Of a DNA stretch of 64,000 nt, positions 7,665-18,710 are shown piece by piece. The DNA is taken from contig NZ_STGY01000004.1 in NCBI RefSeq assembly GCF_004912275.1, forward strand, positions 28,043 to 92,042, read 5' to 3'. The stretch's first letter is position 1, and each line of letters opens with the position of its first letter. Made by a program: the position numbers and the translations under genes. Below the pieces are notes generated by a model. That model saw only the letters and a program-made list of their open reading frames with translations, did no database searches and was not told the DNA's origin. This DNA comes from Glycomyces buryatensis. Its GTDB lineage: Bacteria; Actinomycetota; Actinomycetes; Mycobacteriales; Micromonosporaceae.

Positions 7665-9353
7665 CTAGTGCGGCACTCCCAGGAGGCCCGCGACCTCGGC
7701 CCGCAGGGCCGCCAGGGTCGCGCGGGCCCGCTCACGAGCCTCCCCCAGGTCGCTGCCGGCCTCCTCGCGGACTTCGAGGTAGGCCTTGAGCTTCGGCTCG
7801 GTGCCGCTCGGACGGGCCACCACCCGCGCGTTCGCCGTCTCGATGGTGACCACGTCGTTCTCGGGGAGCCGGTCGAGGTAGCCGGTGACCGGCTCGTCCA
7901 GCAGCGTGCTCGGGCGGTGGGACCGCAGGCGCTTCATGCACGCGGCGATCTCGCTCAGGTCCTCGACACGGACCGAGAGCTGGCCGGTCTCGTATACGCC
8001 GAATTCCTCGGCGAGCTCGTCGAGGCGGTCCTGGAGGGTCGCCATCCGCGCCGCCTGGCCCGCCGCGATCTCGGCGACGACCAGCGAGGCCGAGATGCCG
8101 TCCTTGTCGCGCAGGAACTCCGGGGCGACGCAGTAGCCGAGGGCCTCCTCGAAGCCGAACGCCAGGTCGGCGCCGGCCCGGGCCAGCCATTTGAAGCCGG
8201 TGAGGGTCTCCTCGTACTTCAGGCCGCGCCGCTCGCACATGGCCTTGAGCTGCGTCGTGGAGACGATCGTGGTCGCGTAGGTCCCGGTGTGGCCCTTGCG
8301 CATCCAGTGGTCGGCCAGCAGCACGCCGACCTCGTTGCCGGTGAGCTGGCGCCAGGCGCCGTCGCCCTGGGGGACGGCGACGGAGCAGCGGTCGGCGTCC
8401 GGGTCCAGGGCCAGCGCCACGTCCGCGCCCTCTTCGACCGCGAGGGCCTTGAGGAGGTCGATCGCGCCGGGCTCTTCGGGGTTGGGGAAGGCCACGGTCG
8501 GGAAGTCGGCGTCGGGCTCGGCCTGTTCGGGGACGAGGACGACGGTGCCGAAGCCGGCCTTGCGCATGGCCTTGACCAGGGTCTCGCCGCCGACGCCGTG
8601 CATGGGCGTGGCGACGGAGGCGAGTTTCTTCGGGTCGTCGGGGTCGACGATGGAGCTGATCGCGGCCAGGTAGTCGTCCACGATCGACTCGTCGAGGATC
8701 TCGCCGTCGTCGCCGAGCGGGACCTGGGAGAGCGGCCCGAGGTCCTCGATGGCCTGCTCGATCTCGGTGTCGGCGGGCGGCACGATCTGCGCGCCCGCGC
8801 CGAGCTCGCCGCCCAGTTCGCGGCCGAGGTAGACCTTGTAGCCGTTGTCCTGCGGCGGATTGTGGCTGGCGGTCACCTGCACCGCCGCCGTGCCCTCGAG
8901 CTTGGTCACCGCGTAGGCGGTGATGGGGGTCGGCAGCGGCCCGGGCATGACCAGGGCCCGGCGACCGGAGCCGGTGACGACGCGGGCGGTCTCGGTCGCG
9001 AAGTCGCGGCTGCCGTGCCGCGCGTCGTAGCCGATGACGACGGGACCGGTGGCGCCCTTGGCATCGAGCCAGTTCGCCAGGCCGGCGGCGGCGGCGCGGA
9101 CCACGGCGAGGTTCATGCCGTTGGGGCCGGCGCGGAGCGGGCCGCGCAGTCCGGCGGTGCCGAACTTGAGGCGGGAGTTGAAGCGGTCGGCCAGTTCCTC
9201 GGCGGAGCAGGGGAGGGCGTCGAGCAGTCGGTACAGCTCGTCGCGGGCGGCCTTGTCCGGGTCGTCGGTGATCCAGGTGAGCACCTCGGCCCGGAGGGCG
9301 TCGAGGTCGGCGGTCTCGCCGTCATGCATGGCGTTGTTGTGCAGGGACTCCAT
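7665..9353 (-). CDS. phosphoglucomutase/phosphomannomutase family enzyme
   Basis: An alpha-D-phosphohexomutase of 562 residues. It interconverts hexose 1- and 6-phosphates (glucose and/or mannose), feeding nucleotide-sugar synthesis. All four family signatures are visible: the phosphoserine loop TASHNPPQDNGYK (about 161-173, Ser163), the metal loop LDPDADRC, the sugar-binding GFEEALGYC, and the phosphate-binding RPSGTEPKLKAYLE near the C-terminus. Start: ATG at 9353 with GAGG 9 nt upstream. An in-frame ATG 24 nt later is also possible. Its product class supports the nucleotide-sugar genes at 29-44 kb. Substrate preference cannot be read from the sequence. Confidence 0.92.
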   Translation of the reverse strand: MESLHNNAMHDGETADLDALRAEVLTWITDDPDKAARDELYRLLDALPCSAEELADRFNSRLKFGTAGLRGPLRAGPNGMNLAVVRAAAAGLANWLDAKGATGPVVIGYDARHGSRDFATETARVVTGSGRRALVMPGPLPTPITAYAVTKLEGTAAVQVTASHNPPQDNGYKVYLGRELGGELGAGAQIVPPADTEIEQAIEDLGPLSQVPLGDDGEILDESIVDDYLAAISSIVDPDDPKKLASVATPMHGVGGETLVKAMRKAGFGTVVLVPEQAEPDADFPTVAFPNPEEPGAIDLLKALAVEEGADVALALDPDADRCSVAVPQGDGAWRQLTGNEVGVLLADHWMRKGHTGTYATTIVSTTQLKAMCERRGLKYEETLTGFKWLARAGADLAFGFEEALGYCVAPEFLRDKDGISASLVVAEIAAGQAARMATLQDRLDELAEEFGVYETGQLSVRVEDLSEIAACMKRLRSHRPSTLLDEPVTGYLDRLPENDVVTIETANARVVARPSGTEPKLKAYLEVREEAGSDLGEARERARATLAALRAEVAGLLGVPH

Positions 9354-9409
9354 GCTGAAATCCTCGCACATCCGGGCCGAAGCGGCCCGGTATCGGACGC
9401 GGTGTGGCC

Positions 9410-11410
9410 TCAACCTGCCTGGAAGGACCGCACAGCCTCGTCATACACCTCTTGTGATAGATCCCATGTCTCGGCATTGCCCGAGGCGAAGATGCCGTAC
9501 GCGTTCCCGTCGCCGGCGTCCACGATGGCCCAGATCGAGTGGCGTTCGGCGCCGTCTTCGAGGTTGGTGCCGGTGTACTCCATGACCGAGCCGGAGAACC
9601 CGCCGAACTCGGTCTCCCCTAGGTGCTCCTGGTTGAGGTCCTCCATCTCGGCGCCGAGCTCGTCGTAGACGGACTGGAGGTAGCCGCCGGGATCGGAGGC
9701 GCCGCGGTCGGACCCGGAGTAGAACCGCACCCACTGGGTGTCGTCCTCGGGGTCGTAGTAGGTCACGAAGTCGTCGCCGGCGAAGCCTTCGGACCAAGTG
9801 GACGGATAGTTGACGCTGAAGCCGTCGCCCTCGTGCGTCGCGGTCTCGAAGCTCGGCTCGGTCGTGCCGCCGGAATCGTCGCCGTCGCCGTCGCCGTCGC
9901 CGGAGGATTCACCGCCGTCGGTGGGGGCTTCGGACGCGACGGGGTCGTCGCCGCCCGCGTCGCCGCCGTCGTCGCCGGCGAACTGCCACTGGTAGAGCGC
10001 GTAACCGAGCGCGAGCACGAGCAGCAGGCACACCGCCCCGATCGCGAGCAGCTTGACGCGGCCGCCTTTCGGTTCGCCGCCGTCGGCCCCGGCCCGGCCC
10101 GGCTCGGTCGGCGGGGGCGTGACCTCGCGGTATCCGGCGGAGGGCCCGCGGATGCCCGAGTCGGTGACGTTGGGGGCGACGCCGCCGGTGGGCATGGGGC
10201 CGGTGGCGCCGGCCAGTTCGGTGCCGAGCAGCCCGGCCAGCTCCTGGCGGACGGCCGCGAGCGTGTAGCGCTCCTCGGGCTCCTTGGCGAGCATGCCGCC
10301 GAGCAGCGGGGTGAGGGCGCCGGCTTGGCGGGGGTTCTCCGGCGGTTCGGTGACGACCGCGCGCATGGTCGAGACGGCGTCGCCGCGGTCGAACGGGGGG
10401 CGCCCCTCGACGGCGGCGTACAGGGTGACGCCGAGGCTGAAGACGTCCGAGGCCGGTTCGGCCGGGTGGCCGACGGCGCGCTCGGGTGCGATGTAGTGGG
10501 CCGAGCCCAGGACCTTGCCGGGAGTAGTGCCGCCGGAAGCCTGATTCATCTGGGCCGCACCGAAGTCGGACAGGACGCAGCGCCCGTCGGTGGAGATGAG
10601 GACGTTGCCGGGCTTGATGTCGCGGTGGACGATGCCCGCCTCGTGGGCGGCCTGGAGCGCCCCGACCAGGGCCAGCCCGATCTTGGCGGCGACGCGCGGG
10701 GGGAGCGGGCCGTCGTTGGTGAGGATCTCGGCCAGGCTGCGGGCCTGGAGCAGCTCCATGACGATCCATGGCAGCCCGGAGTGCTCGACCACGTCGAAGA
10801 CCCGGATGACGGACGGGTGCGAGAGCCCGGCCGCGATCTGGGCCTCGCGGCGGGAGCGCTCGATGAGCTGGGTGCGTTCGGCCGGGTCGATCTCGGAGGG
10901 GAGGAACACTTCCTTGAGGGCGACCTCGCGGTGCAGCACCAGGTCGTTCGCCCGCCACACGGAACCGTTGCCGCCCTTGCCGACCAGGTCGATGAGCTGG
11001 TAGCGCTCGGCGATCATGTCGCCGGGCCTGGCGTAGTGGCCGGTGCCGGGGGTGTTGTAGCCGAAGGAGGCCTGGCTCTGCTGCCCATTGTCGGGGCCGA
11101 CCGCGAAGCTCTCGCCGAGCCCGCCGTAGTTGCCGTACGACGCGGAGTGGCGATAGCTGGAGTCCCCGTAGGAGTCGCCGCCGTACGATGCGCGGTTGTA
11201 GGAGGACGAATCGGGGAAGCGGGCGCCGAAGCCGGGGTGGGGATCCTGGGCGGCGGGGTTCTGCGTCCCGTAGGATGAAGACCCGTAGTTGCCCGAGACC
11301 CCATGGGCCCCAGGGGCATCGTGCGGTCGCCGTTGAGACGGCACGGAACCGGAGCGGGGGTCCTCATAGGAATCGGGACCGCCGCGACCGTAACCTGATG
11401 AGTACGTCAT
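9410..11410 (-). CDS. membrane Ser/Thr protein kinase (Pkn type)
   Basis: A 666-residue eukaryotic-like kinase. Residues 1-130 are Ser/Tyr/Gly-rich and disordered. The kinase domain spans about 137-393: GKGGNGSV P-loop (145-152), Lys166 in [14 protein letters not shown] catalytic loop (262-269), SDFGAAQ (281-287) and SAHYIAPER activation segment. A basic stretch precedes one membrane helix at about 454-472 ([17 protein letters not shown]). An acidic linker and an extracellular domain of about 150 residues follow, with [13 protein letters not shown] and [12 protein letters not shown], suggesting ligand sensing outside the cell. Start: ATG with AGGAG 7 nt upstream. It is transcribed alone or with phosphoglucomutase, 56 nt downstream. 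The substrate is unknown. Confidence 0.93.
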   Translation of the reverse strand: MTYSSGYGRGGPDSYEDPRSGSVPSQRRPHDAPGAHGVSGNYGSSSYGTQNPAAQDPHPGFGARFPDSSSYNRASYGGDSYGDSSYRHSASYGNYGGLGESFAVGPDNGQQSQASFGYNTPGTGHYARPGDMIAERYQLIDLVGKGGNGSVWRANDLVLHREVALKEVFLPSEIDPAERTQLIERSRREAQIAAGLSHPSVIRVFDVVEHSGLPWIVMELLQARSLAEILTNDGPLPPRVAAKIGLALVGALQAAHEAGIVHRDIKPGNVLISTDGRCVLSDFGAAQMNQASGGTTPGKVLGSAHYIAPERAVGHPAEPASDVFSLGVTLYAAVEGRPPFDRGDAVSTMRAVVTEPPENPRQAGALTPLLGGMLAKEPEERYTLAAVRQELAGLLGTELAGATGPMPTGGVAPNVTDSGIRGPSAGYREVTPPPTEPGRAGADGGEPKGGRVKLLAIGAVCLLLVLALGYALYQWQFAGDDGGDAGGDDPVASEAPTDGGESSGDGDGDGDDSGGTTEPSFETATHEGDGFSVNYPSTWSEGFAGDDFVTYYDPEDDTQWVRFYSGSDRGASDPGGYLQSVYDELGAEMEDLNQEHLGETEFGGFSGSVMEYTGTNLEDGAERHSIWAIVDAGDGNAYGIFASGNAETWDLSQEVYDEAVRSFQAG

Positions 11411-11592
11411 TCGGCCACTCCTCGCGAGGCATCCTCACTAGTTTGCCGTGTCGTCACCACGCACCGCACGCCAGGTCACCACTTCTGGCACGAAAGTGTC
11501 GAACCCGTGCCGCCCCCCGCCCCCGTGCGCGCCGGGACCCGGGCCCGCAGGGGATCGAGCGTCACACCGAACCCCTCGACGCCATCGAGCAC

Positions 11593-11605
11593 TAGGATCG
11601 TGGAC

Positions 11606-11606
<1 letters not shown>
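11593..11606 (+). promoter_or_regulatory. -10 box giving a leaderless mutase message
   Basis: TAGGAT at 11593-11598 lies 7 nt before the ATG at 11606, so transcription should start at or next to the start codon. No Shine-Dalgarno sequence is visible. Confidence 0.6.
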
Positions 11607-13192
<1,586 letters not shown>

Positions 13193-13295
13193 TCCCTTTG
13201 TCACCGATAGCGGAAGCGCGCCGAATCATTTCGCGAAAGGAAAAACGCACAATCTGTCTGTCGCCGGATAGCGGTTCCCGATGAAAGATGGGGCG

Positions 13296-13336
13296 CGGAC
13301 GCGTCACGAACTCCAAGCGCGTCCGTCTTATGTTTG
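13296..13336 (+). terminator. terminator after the mutase gene
   Basis: An 8-bp stem CGGACGCG / CGCGTCCG (13296-13303, 13318-13325) with a 14-nt loop is followed by the T-rich TCTTATGTTT. Confidence 0.6.
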
Positions 13337-13841
13337 AAAAGTGACTCAGAGCCCGTAACTCCTCCGGTGGGGCAGACGTTAACCACATGACGGTGTCATG
13401 GGACCGACAGGTCCAGACCCGTCGCGCGAAGGCGCGCAGCACCAATCACGCTGCGTGGCAGGCCAACACACGGTTCGTGGACGAATGCAAGGCAGGGTTT
13501 CGGCCACGACTCAGAGGGCATACCGCCTCCGAGACCGTTGGCGGCGCATCAATGTCGCTCAACCCGCCGCCCGCCGCGACGGAGAGCGATCGGGTTTAAG
13601 CTTGCCGGATCGCCCTCCTTTTGGCTCTGATTCACGAACGCGAATTGAGAGGCGCGAAGGAATGTACACGCTCACTGCGGAGAATGTCGTCGAAATGGGA
13701 ACCGCCACAAAGTCCAATGAGGCATGTCGGCCCGAGTCGGGGTCAACTGAGGCCCTGGCGTCCGCGCCCGGCCTTATGGCGCCCGCTTTGCTGTCCTCTT
13801 TCGGAACTTCGCCCGGTCCCACCGCAACGGAGCCGCCCGCC
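13337..13841 (+). other. 500-bp non-coding stretch with clustered small hairpins
   Basis: No convincing gene. Three small inverted repeats lie end to end: CATGAC/GTCATG (13386-13400), GGACC/GGTCC (13401-13414), and a GCGC-GAAG-GCGC stem near 13430. An in-frame ATG at 13663 could extend the next gene by 60 residues, but that stretch is Ser/Pro-rich and unlike its family. The region may be a long leader of the amidohydrolase gene. Confidence 0.4.
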
Positions 13842-15032
13842 ATGTCGACATCGCTGCCCGAATTCCTTGATGCCTGGCTAGACGCCCATGAGCACGAGAT
13901 CGTGGCCGCCCGCCGTCACATCCACGCCAATCCGCGTTTGTCCCGTCAGGAGCATGACACGGCCGAGTTCGTGGCCGCCCGCTTGCGCGAGGCCGGACTC
14001 AAACCGCAGCTCATCCCCGATGGCACCGGATTGACCTGCGACATCGGCGACGGCGACCACGTCGTGGCGATCCGCGCCGACATGGACGCCCTGCCGATCC
14101 ATGACCCCAAGCAGGTGCCGTATCGGTCCACCGTGGATGGAGTGTGCCACGCCTGCGGGCACGACGCGCACACCGCGATCGTCCTCGGGGTCGGGCGCGT
14201 CCTGGCCGAGCTGTCCCGGCGCGGCGAACTGCCCGGCCGCTTCCGGCTGATCTTCCAGCCTTCGGAGGAGCAGTTCCCCTCCGGCGCGCCGACGATGATC
14301 AAGTACGGCGCGCTCACCGACGTGGCCGCGATCTATGCCTTCCACTGCGACCCGCAGTTCCTCGCCGGTCAGATCGGCGTGCGCAACGGCCCGCTGACCG
14401 CCGCGTGCGACGTCATGGAGGTCCGCATGTCCGGGCGCGGCGGCCACACCTCGCGCCCGCACCTGACGACCGACCTGGTCAACGCCATCGGCCGAGTGAT
14501 CGTGGACGTCCCGGCCCTGGTCAACCGCCGCCTCGACCCGCGGCAGTCGGTCGCGATCGTCTTCGGCGCGGTCCAAGCCGGCGAGGCCGCCAACGCGATC
14601 CCGCAGCAGGCTCTGGCGCGCGCCACGGTGCGCGTGCACGGCCGCGAGACCTGGGCGATGATCCCCGACCTGGTGCAGGAGGTGACGCGGGCGGTAGCCA
14701 AGGCCTCCGGCGTCGAATGCGAGATCAGCTACCAGCGCGGCGTCCCGCCGGTCGTCAATGACCGCCTCGCCTCGGCGGCCTTCGCCGGCGCGACCGCCGC
14801 CGCGCTGGGGGAGCAGGCCGTCGCGGAGGCCCCGATGTCGATGGGCGGCGAGGACTTCGCGTACTACCTGGAGCAGGTCCCCGGAGCGATGGCCCGTCTC
14901 GGCGTCGGCCGCCCGGGCGAGCGCCTCGACATCCACCAGGGCAGCTTCGACATCGACGAGGCCGCCCTCGCCCACGGAGTGAGGGTCATGACCCACACGG
15001 CCCTGGCGGCGGCATCGGGCCCGGGTTTCTAA
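13842..15032 (+). CDS. M20-family amidohydrolase/metallopeptidase
   Basis: A 396-residue zinc-dependent hydrolase of the M20D group (aminoacylase, hippurate and indole-acetyl-amino-acid hydrolases). Metal and catalytic motifs visible are RRHIHANPRLSRQEHDTA, RADMDALPI, CGHDAHTA (His pair near residue 106), QPSEE with the catalytic Glu, and MGGEDFAYYLE near the C-terminus. It probably removes an N-acyl group from an amino acid; the exact substrate is open. Start ATG at 13842 with ACGGAG 9 nt upstream fits the family N-terminus. It stands alone and is followed by a strong terminator. Confidence 0.9.
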   Translation: MSTSLPEFLDAWLDAHEHEIVAARRHIHANPRLSRQEHDTAEFVAARLREAGLKPQLIPDGTGLTCDIGDGDHVVAIRADMDALPIHDPKQVPYRSTVDGVCHACGHDAHTAIVLGVGRVLAELSRRGELPGRFRLIFQPSEEQFPSGAPTMIKYGALTDVAAIYAFHCDPQFLAGQIGVRNGPLTAACDVMEVRMSGRGGHTSRPHLTTDLVNAIGRVIVDVPALVNRRLDPRQSVAIVFGAVQAGEAANAIPQQALARATVRVHGRETWAMIPDLVQEVTRAVAKASGVECEISYQRGVPPVVNDRLASAAFAGATAAALGEQAVAEAPMSMGGEDFAYYLEQVPGAMARLGVGRPGERLDIHQGSFDIDEAALAHGVRVMTHTALAAASGPGF

Positions 15033-15087
15033 AGCCCGGCAGCGAACCGCGTTCGGCCCGGGATCCTCAGGGCCGTAACTACATCGG

Positions 15088-15120
15088 AAGGCGGGGAGGC
15101 GCGACGCGCCTCCCTGCCTT
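15088..15120 (+). terminator. terminator after the amidohydrolase gene
   Basis: A 15-bp stem with one G-U pair (15088-15102 and 15106-15120) and a GAC loop. There is no long T-run beyond the final TT, as is common in high-GC actinobacteria. Confidence 0.7.
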
Positions 15121-15238
15121 CGCGCATGAACGTGAATGGCGAGTCCCGGCAAATCGGACTTCCGGAGCGCCCCCGGTTTCGAGGCTACGCGTCGGGTCCG
15201 ACGGGGCTCGTCATTCGCGATGGGCCGCCCCGGGCCCG

Positions 15239-15685
15239 TCACTCTTCGGCGATGGGGCGCTTTCTCAGCGTTTCCACGTAATCCTGCGGGGCGCCGGCTG
15301 CTTCCGCGGCTCTGAGGATCTCGTCGAGATACCACTGGCTCGGAAGTCCGCCCTCGAAGCCCTCGAAGACGTACAGCCACACCGGCCGGTTCGCCTCCAG
15401 CGTCACCGCCTGGGAGTGCATCTTCCGGTAGAGGCCCGAGTTGAGGCCCTCCAGCTCATCGAGCACGGCCTTGTCGGCCGGGTCCAAGTCGTAGAGCGAC
15501 ACGAAGACCCGTTCGCCGGGCGATTCGACAACCGTCGCCACCACCGACTCCCAGCCCAGGTCCGCCCCTGCGAACGTCAGACGCCAGCCCTCAAGCCAGC
15601 CCGTCCCCACCAGCGGCGAGCGCGGGCAAGTCGCCCGCATGCGAGCTGGGTCTAGATTCGATCCATACGCGGCATAGAGATGCAC
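15239..15685 (-). CDS. gamma-glutamylcyclotransferase-fold protein
   Basis: A 148-residue protein of the GGCT/AIG2 fold. The family signature YAAYGSNLDPARM opens the protein and forms the substrate-binding loop. The catalytic glutamate is probably in LDELEGLNSGLY. The family releases 5-oxoproline from gamma-glutamyl amines or amino acids; the substrate here is unknown. The gene is divergent from the LpdA-type flavoprotein, with only 62 bp between starts. Confidence 0.85.
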   Translation of the reverse strand: MHLYAAYGSNLDPARMRATCPRSPLVGTGWLEGWRLTFAGADLGWESVVATVVESPGERVFVSLYDLDPADKAVLDELEGLNSGLYRKMHSQAVTLEANRPVWLYVFEGFEGGLPSQWYLDEILRAAEAAGAPQDYVETLRKRPIAEE

Positions 15686-15747
15686 GACTCGAAGATACCC
15701 TTAAACCTGCCCGCACTGAAGCATCCCGAACACCGAAAGGCGCGCCA

Positions 15748-17133
15748 GTGACACGTGTAGCGATCATCGGCGGTGGCCCGGCCGGATACGAAGCCGCGCT
15801 AGTGGCCTCCCAACTCGGCGCCGAAGTCACCCTCATCGAGTTCACCGGGGCGGGCGGCTCCTGCGTTCTCTCCGACTGCGTCCCCTCCAAGACCTTCATC
15901 GCCGCCTCCAACGTGCTCACCGAGATCCACGAGAGCACCTCGATGGGCATCGGCGCAGTGGACACCACCATCGACGCCACCGCCGTCAACAGCCGGGTGC
16001 GTCGCCTCGCCACCCAGCAGTCCGCCGACATCGCCCACAAACTCACCGCCGCCGGCGTCAAGATCGTCTACGGGCGTGGCGCCCTCCGCGTGGACGACCG
16101 CGCCAACTACGTGCACGAGCTGCGCGTCATGCCGATCGACGGCGAACCGTACGACACCGACTGCGACATCGTCCTCATCGCCACCGGAGCCACCCCCCGC
16201 ACCCTCCCCTCCGCCCCCGTCGACGGCGAGCGCATCTTCACCTGGCGCCAGCTCTACGACCTCAAGGAACTGCCCGAGCGCCTGATCGTCGTCGGCTCCG
16301 GCGTCACCGGCGCCGAGTTCGCCTCCGCCTACCTGGCGATGGGCTCCGCCGTCACCCTCATCTCCTCCCGCGACCGCGTCATGCCCCACGAGGACGCCGA
16401 GGCCGCCGAGACCGTCGGAAAGGTCTTCGCCCAGCGCGGCATGGACATCCGCAACCACTCCCGCGCCGCCGCCGCCCGCCGCACCGACGAGGGCGTCGAG
16501 GTCGAACTCGAAGACGGCACCGTCATCGACGGCAGCCACGCCCTCATCTGCGTCGGCTCCATCCCCAACTCCGACGACCTGGGCCTGCACGCCTACGGCA
16601 TCAAGGTCGACGACCGCGGCTTCATCCCCGTCGACAAGGTCTCACGCACCAACGTGCCCGGCGTCTACGCCGCCGGCGACGTCACCGGCGTCCACGCGCT
16701 CGCCTCCGTCGCGGCCATGCAGGGGCGCATCGCGATCTGGCACGCCCTCGGCGAGGCCGTCCGCCCGCTCAAGCTCGCCAACGTCGCCGCCAACGTGTTC
16801 ACCGACCCCGAACTCGCCTCCGTCGGCGTGTCGCAGTCCGAAATCGACTCGGGCAAGGCCGACTGCCGTGCCGTGCTGCTGCCGTTCGCGTCCAACCCGC
16901 GCGCCAAGATGGTCGACCGCACCGAGGGCTTCGTGAAGCTCTTCGCGTGGAACGCCTCCGGCATCGTCGCCGGCGGTGTCATCGTCGGGTCGCGTGCCTC
17001 CGAGCTCATCACTCCGCTCGCGCTGGCGGTGGAGCAGCGCCTCACCGTCGAGCAGGTGGCCCGAACGCTCACGATCTACCCGTCCCTGTCGGGCTCGGTA
17101 GCCGAGGCCGCCCGCCAGCTAATGGAGTATTAG
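15748..17133 (+). CDS. lpdA: NAD(P)H-quinone reductase / LpdA-type flavoprotein disulfide reductase
   Basis: A 461-residue FAD-dependent pyridine nucleotide-disulfide oxidoreductase. It has the FAD-binding VAIIGGGPAGYEAAL, a CVLSDCVPSKT redox region (Cys39 and Cys44), a second GSGVTGAEFA NAD(P) site, and the AAGDVTGVHALASVAAMQGR FAD motif. The sequence resembles Mycobacterium tuberculosis LpdA (Rv3303c), which reduces quinones with NAD(P)H and is not a true lipoamide dehydrogenase. The C-terminus ends in LTIYPSLSGSVAEAAR and lacks the usual HxHPT catalytic His-Glu motif, in agreement with that role. The GTG at 15748 follows a GAAAGG ribosome site. Confidence 0.85.
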   Translation: MTRVAIIGGGPAGYEAALVASQLGAEVTLIEFTGAGGSCVLSDCVPSKTFIAASNVLTEIHESTSMGIGAVDTTIDATAVNSRVRRLATQQSADIAHKLTAAGVKIVYGRGALRVDDRANYVHELRVMPIDGEPYDTDCDIVLIATGATPRTLPSAPVDGERIFTWRQLYDLKELPERLIVVGSGVTGAEFASAYLAMGSAVTLISSRDRVMPHEDAEAAETVGKVFAQRGMDIRNHSRAAAARRTDEGVEVELEDGTVIDGSHALICVGSIPNSDDLGLHAYGIKVDDRGFIPVDKVSRTNVPGVYAAGDVTGVHALASVAAMQGRIAIWHALGEAVRPLKLANVAANVFTDPELASVGVSQSEIDSGKADCRAVLLPFASNPRAKMVDRTEGFVKLFAWNASGIVAGGVIVGSRASELITPLALAVEQRLTVEQVARTLTIYPSLSGSVAEAARQLMEY

Positions 17134-17325
17134 CCCGGTCCACCCGGTCCACCTGATCCCTCGGGCGCTGCCGCCGGGAAGCGCGCGGCCCGCCGGCCTT
17201 AGCCGGCACCACCGCTCACGCCGTCGGAGACAACCGGCGGTCCGCCTGCGTATTGAGTTGTGGCCACCGGTGCATGGAGTACCTCCCTTCAGTTCATTGA
17301 GTACTGGCTCGATGCTGACACGCGA

Positions 17326-17387
17326 AACCTGAAGGGGACCTGAACCGCATCGATTCAGGTCCCCTTCAGGTTCATCGAGCTATTTTT
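17326..17387 (+). terminator. 19-bp perfect hairpin with T-run
   Basis: Arms at 17326-17344 and 17354-17372 pair perfectly over 19 bp around a 9-nt loop, with TTTTT at 17383-17387. It lies between the convergent lpdA and lectin genes and probably ends both messages. The rest of 17134-17444 holds a CG-rich tail and the partial repeats GAGTAC, with no gene. Confidence 0.85.
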
Positions 17388-17444
17388 CTATCAAGGGGTC
17401 CCCCATGGCTACCTGCTTTGGCGCGTCCTCATTGCGGCCGTTCG

Positions 17445-18485
17445 CTACCCGAAGGTCTCGACGCGCAGGTGCCGGATCAGGTGGACGTCCGTGGCGCCTC
17501 CGGTGGAGGAGGCGAAACCGAGCTTGAAGGTGTCGGGCGCGGCAGTCGGCATAGTGGTCTCCAGGACCCGCTTCCAGCCGCTCGCCTCCTCGCCGCCGAG
17601 GAACTTCATGTCGACGCTCACCGTCGGGTGCTCGTCGCCGGTGACCTTGAGCTTGACCACTCGCTTCGCGGAGTCCAGCGAGTCGGCGTTGATCCGCTCG
17701 GAGAACGTCGAGCCGTACAGGTCGCCATTGTCGACGGTGCCGATGACCTCGTCGGTCGCGCTGGTGGCCAGCAGGCAGTAGCCTTCGGTGCCCTGGCCGG
17801 GACCGCGCAGCGCCACGTTGTCCGGCGCGCGGTTGAAATCGGTGTGGAGATGCTCGGGTGCCTGTTCGTCACCGGTGCAGCCGTTGCCGCGTCCTTCGGT
17901 GTCGGCCGAGAAATTGCCCCAGGCGTCCAGGCCCAGGCCGAGGTAGCCGCCGTCGACGCCGTCCTGGTCGCCGAGCTCGTCTCCCTCGAATTTCAGGCGC
18001 TGGGCGTAGCCCAGGCTCCCGCCGTACGCCCCGACCTCGGTCAGGTCGGTCTCCCCGTCGGCGATGAAGAACGAGATGCCGTCCGCGCCCGTGCCTCCGT
18101 ACTGGTACTGGGAGAATGTGACCTCGAAGCCGCCCTGGTTCTCCAGCGCCTTGTTGTAGAGGATGCCACCGCCGGAGTAGGTGGAGGCGTCGGTGAGCTG
18201 GAGATAGCCGGGCTGCTTGCCGGCCTCCGGGACCGGCCCCGTTTCGTCATCCGGGGCGCAGGCGGCGACGGCCGAGCCGTCGGCCGAATCGTCGGTGGCC
18301 CCGCTCAAGCAGGTCTGGCCCAGCGCGATGAAGTTGTCATCGTCGACGCGGCCGTCGTTGAAACTGGCCTCGATAAGCAATTCCTTCTTCTCGACGGTGG
18401 TCTGGGCCCCGGCCGACGCGGGCAGCGCCGCCAGCGCGGCGGCGAGCATGACCGAACCGGCCCCGAACATGGCTGAACGTTTCAC
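17445..18485 (-). CDS. secreted L-type lectin-domain protein
   Basis: A 346-residue exported protein. The GTG at 18485 has GAGGGAA 6 nt upstream. The N-terminus VKRSAMFGAGSVMLAAALAALPASAGAQ is a standard Sec signal peptide, probably cleaved after Ala-Gly-Ala. The mature part shows the legume-lectin-like beta-sandwich: GGGILYNKALENQGGFEVTF, QYQYGGTGADGISFFIADG (sugar and metal-site region), GYLGLGLDAWGNFS, and FKLGFASSTGGATDVHLIRHLRVE. It probably binds glycans outside the cell or in the wall. It has no membrane anchor or catalytic domain. It is transcribed singly. Confidence 0.82.
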   Translation of the reverse strand: MKRSAMFGAGSVMLAAALAALPASAGAQTTVEKKELLIEASFNDGRVDDDNFIALGQTCLSGATDDSADGSAVAACAPDDETGPVPEAGKQPGYLQLTDASTYSGGGILYNKALENQGGFEVTFSQYQYGGTGADGISFFIADGETDLTEVGAYGGSLGYAQRLKFEGDELGDQDGVDGGYLGLGLDAWGNFSADTEGRGNGCTGDEQAPEHLHTDFNRAPDNVALRGPGQGTEGYCLLATSATDEVIGTVDNGDLYGSTFSERINADSLDSAKRVVKLKVTGDEHPTVSVDMKFLGGEEASGWKRVLETTMPTAAPDTFKLGFASSTGGATDVHLIRHLRVETFG

Positions 18486-18710
18486 AGAAATTCCCTCTCT
18501 CGCAGGACCTGAGGCGCCGACCGGGCAGGTCGGTGCCATGGCGACCGTCGACATCGGAACGTGATATCGACTACAGAGTGAAGTTATATGAGAACCGTGC
18601 GCAAGTCCGGTCGATTGGTCCATTAGGACGCCGGCCCGGCCATGGAGTCCGCGCCGAGCCGGTGTCCCGATCGGGACCCCCAAGCACCCCTAGGGGGTTC
18701 GTGAACACCC

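Noticed and set aside
13663..13841. 60-residue N-terminal extension of the M20 amidohydrolase
   Set aside because: Ser/Pro-rich and not part of the family; the ATG at 13842 has a ribosome site and matches the usual start.
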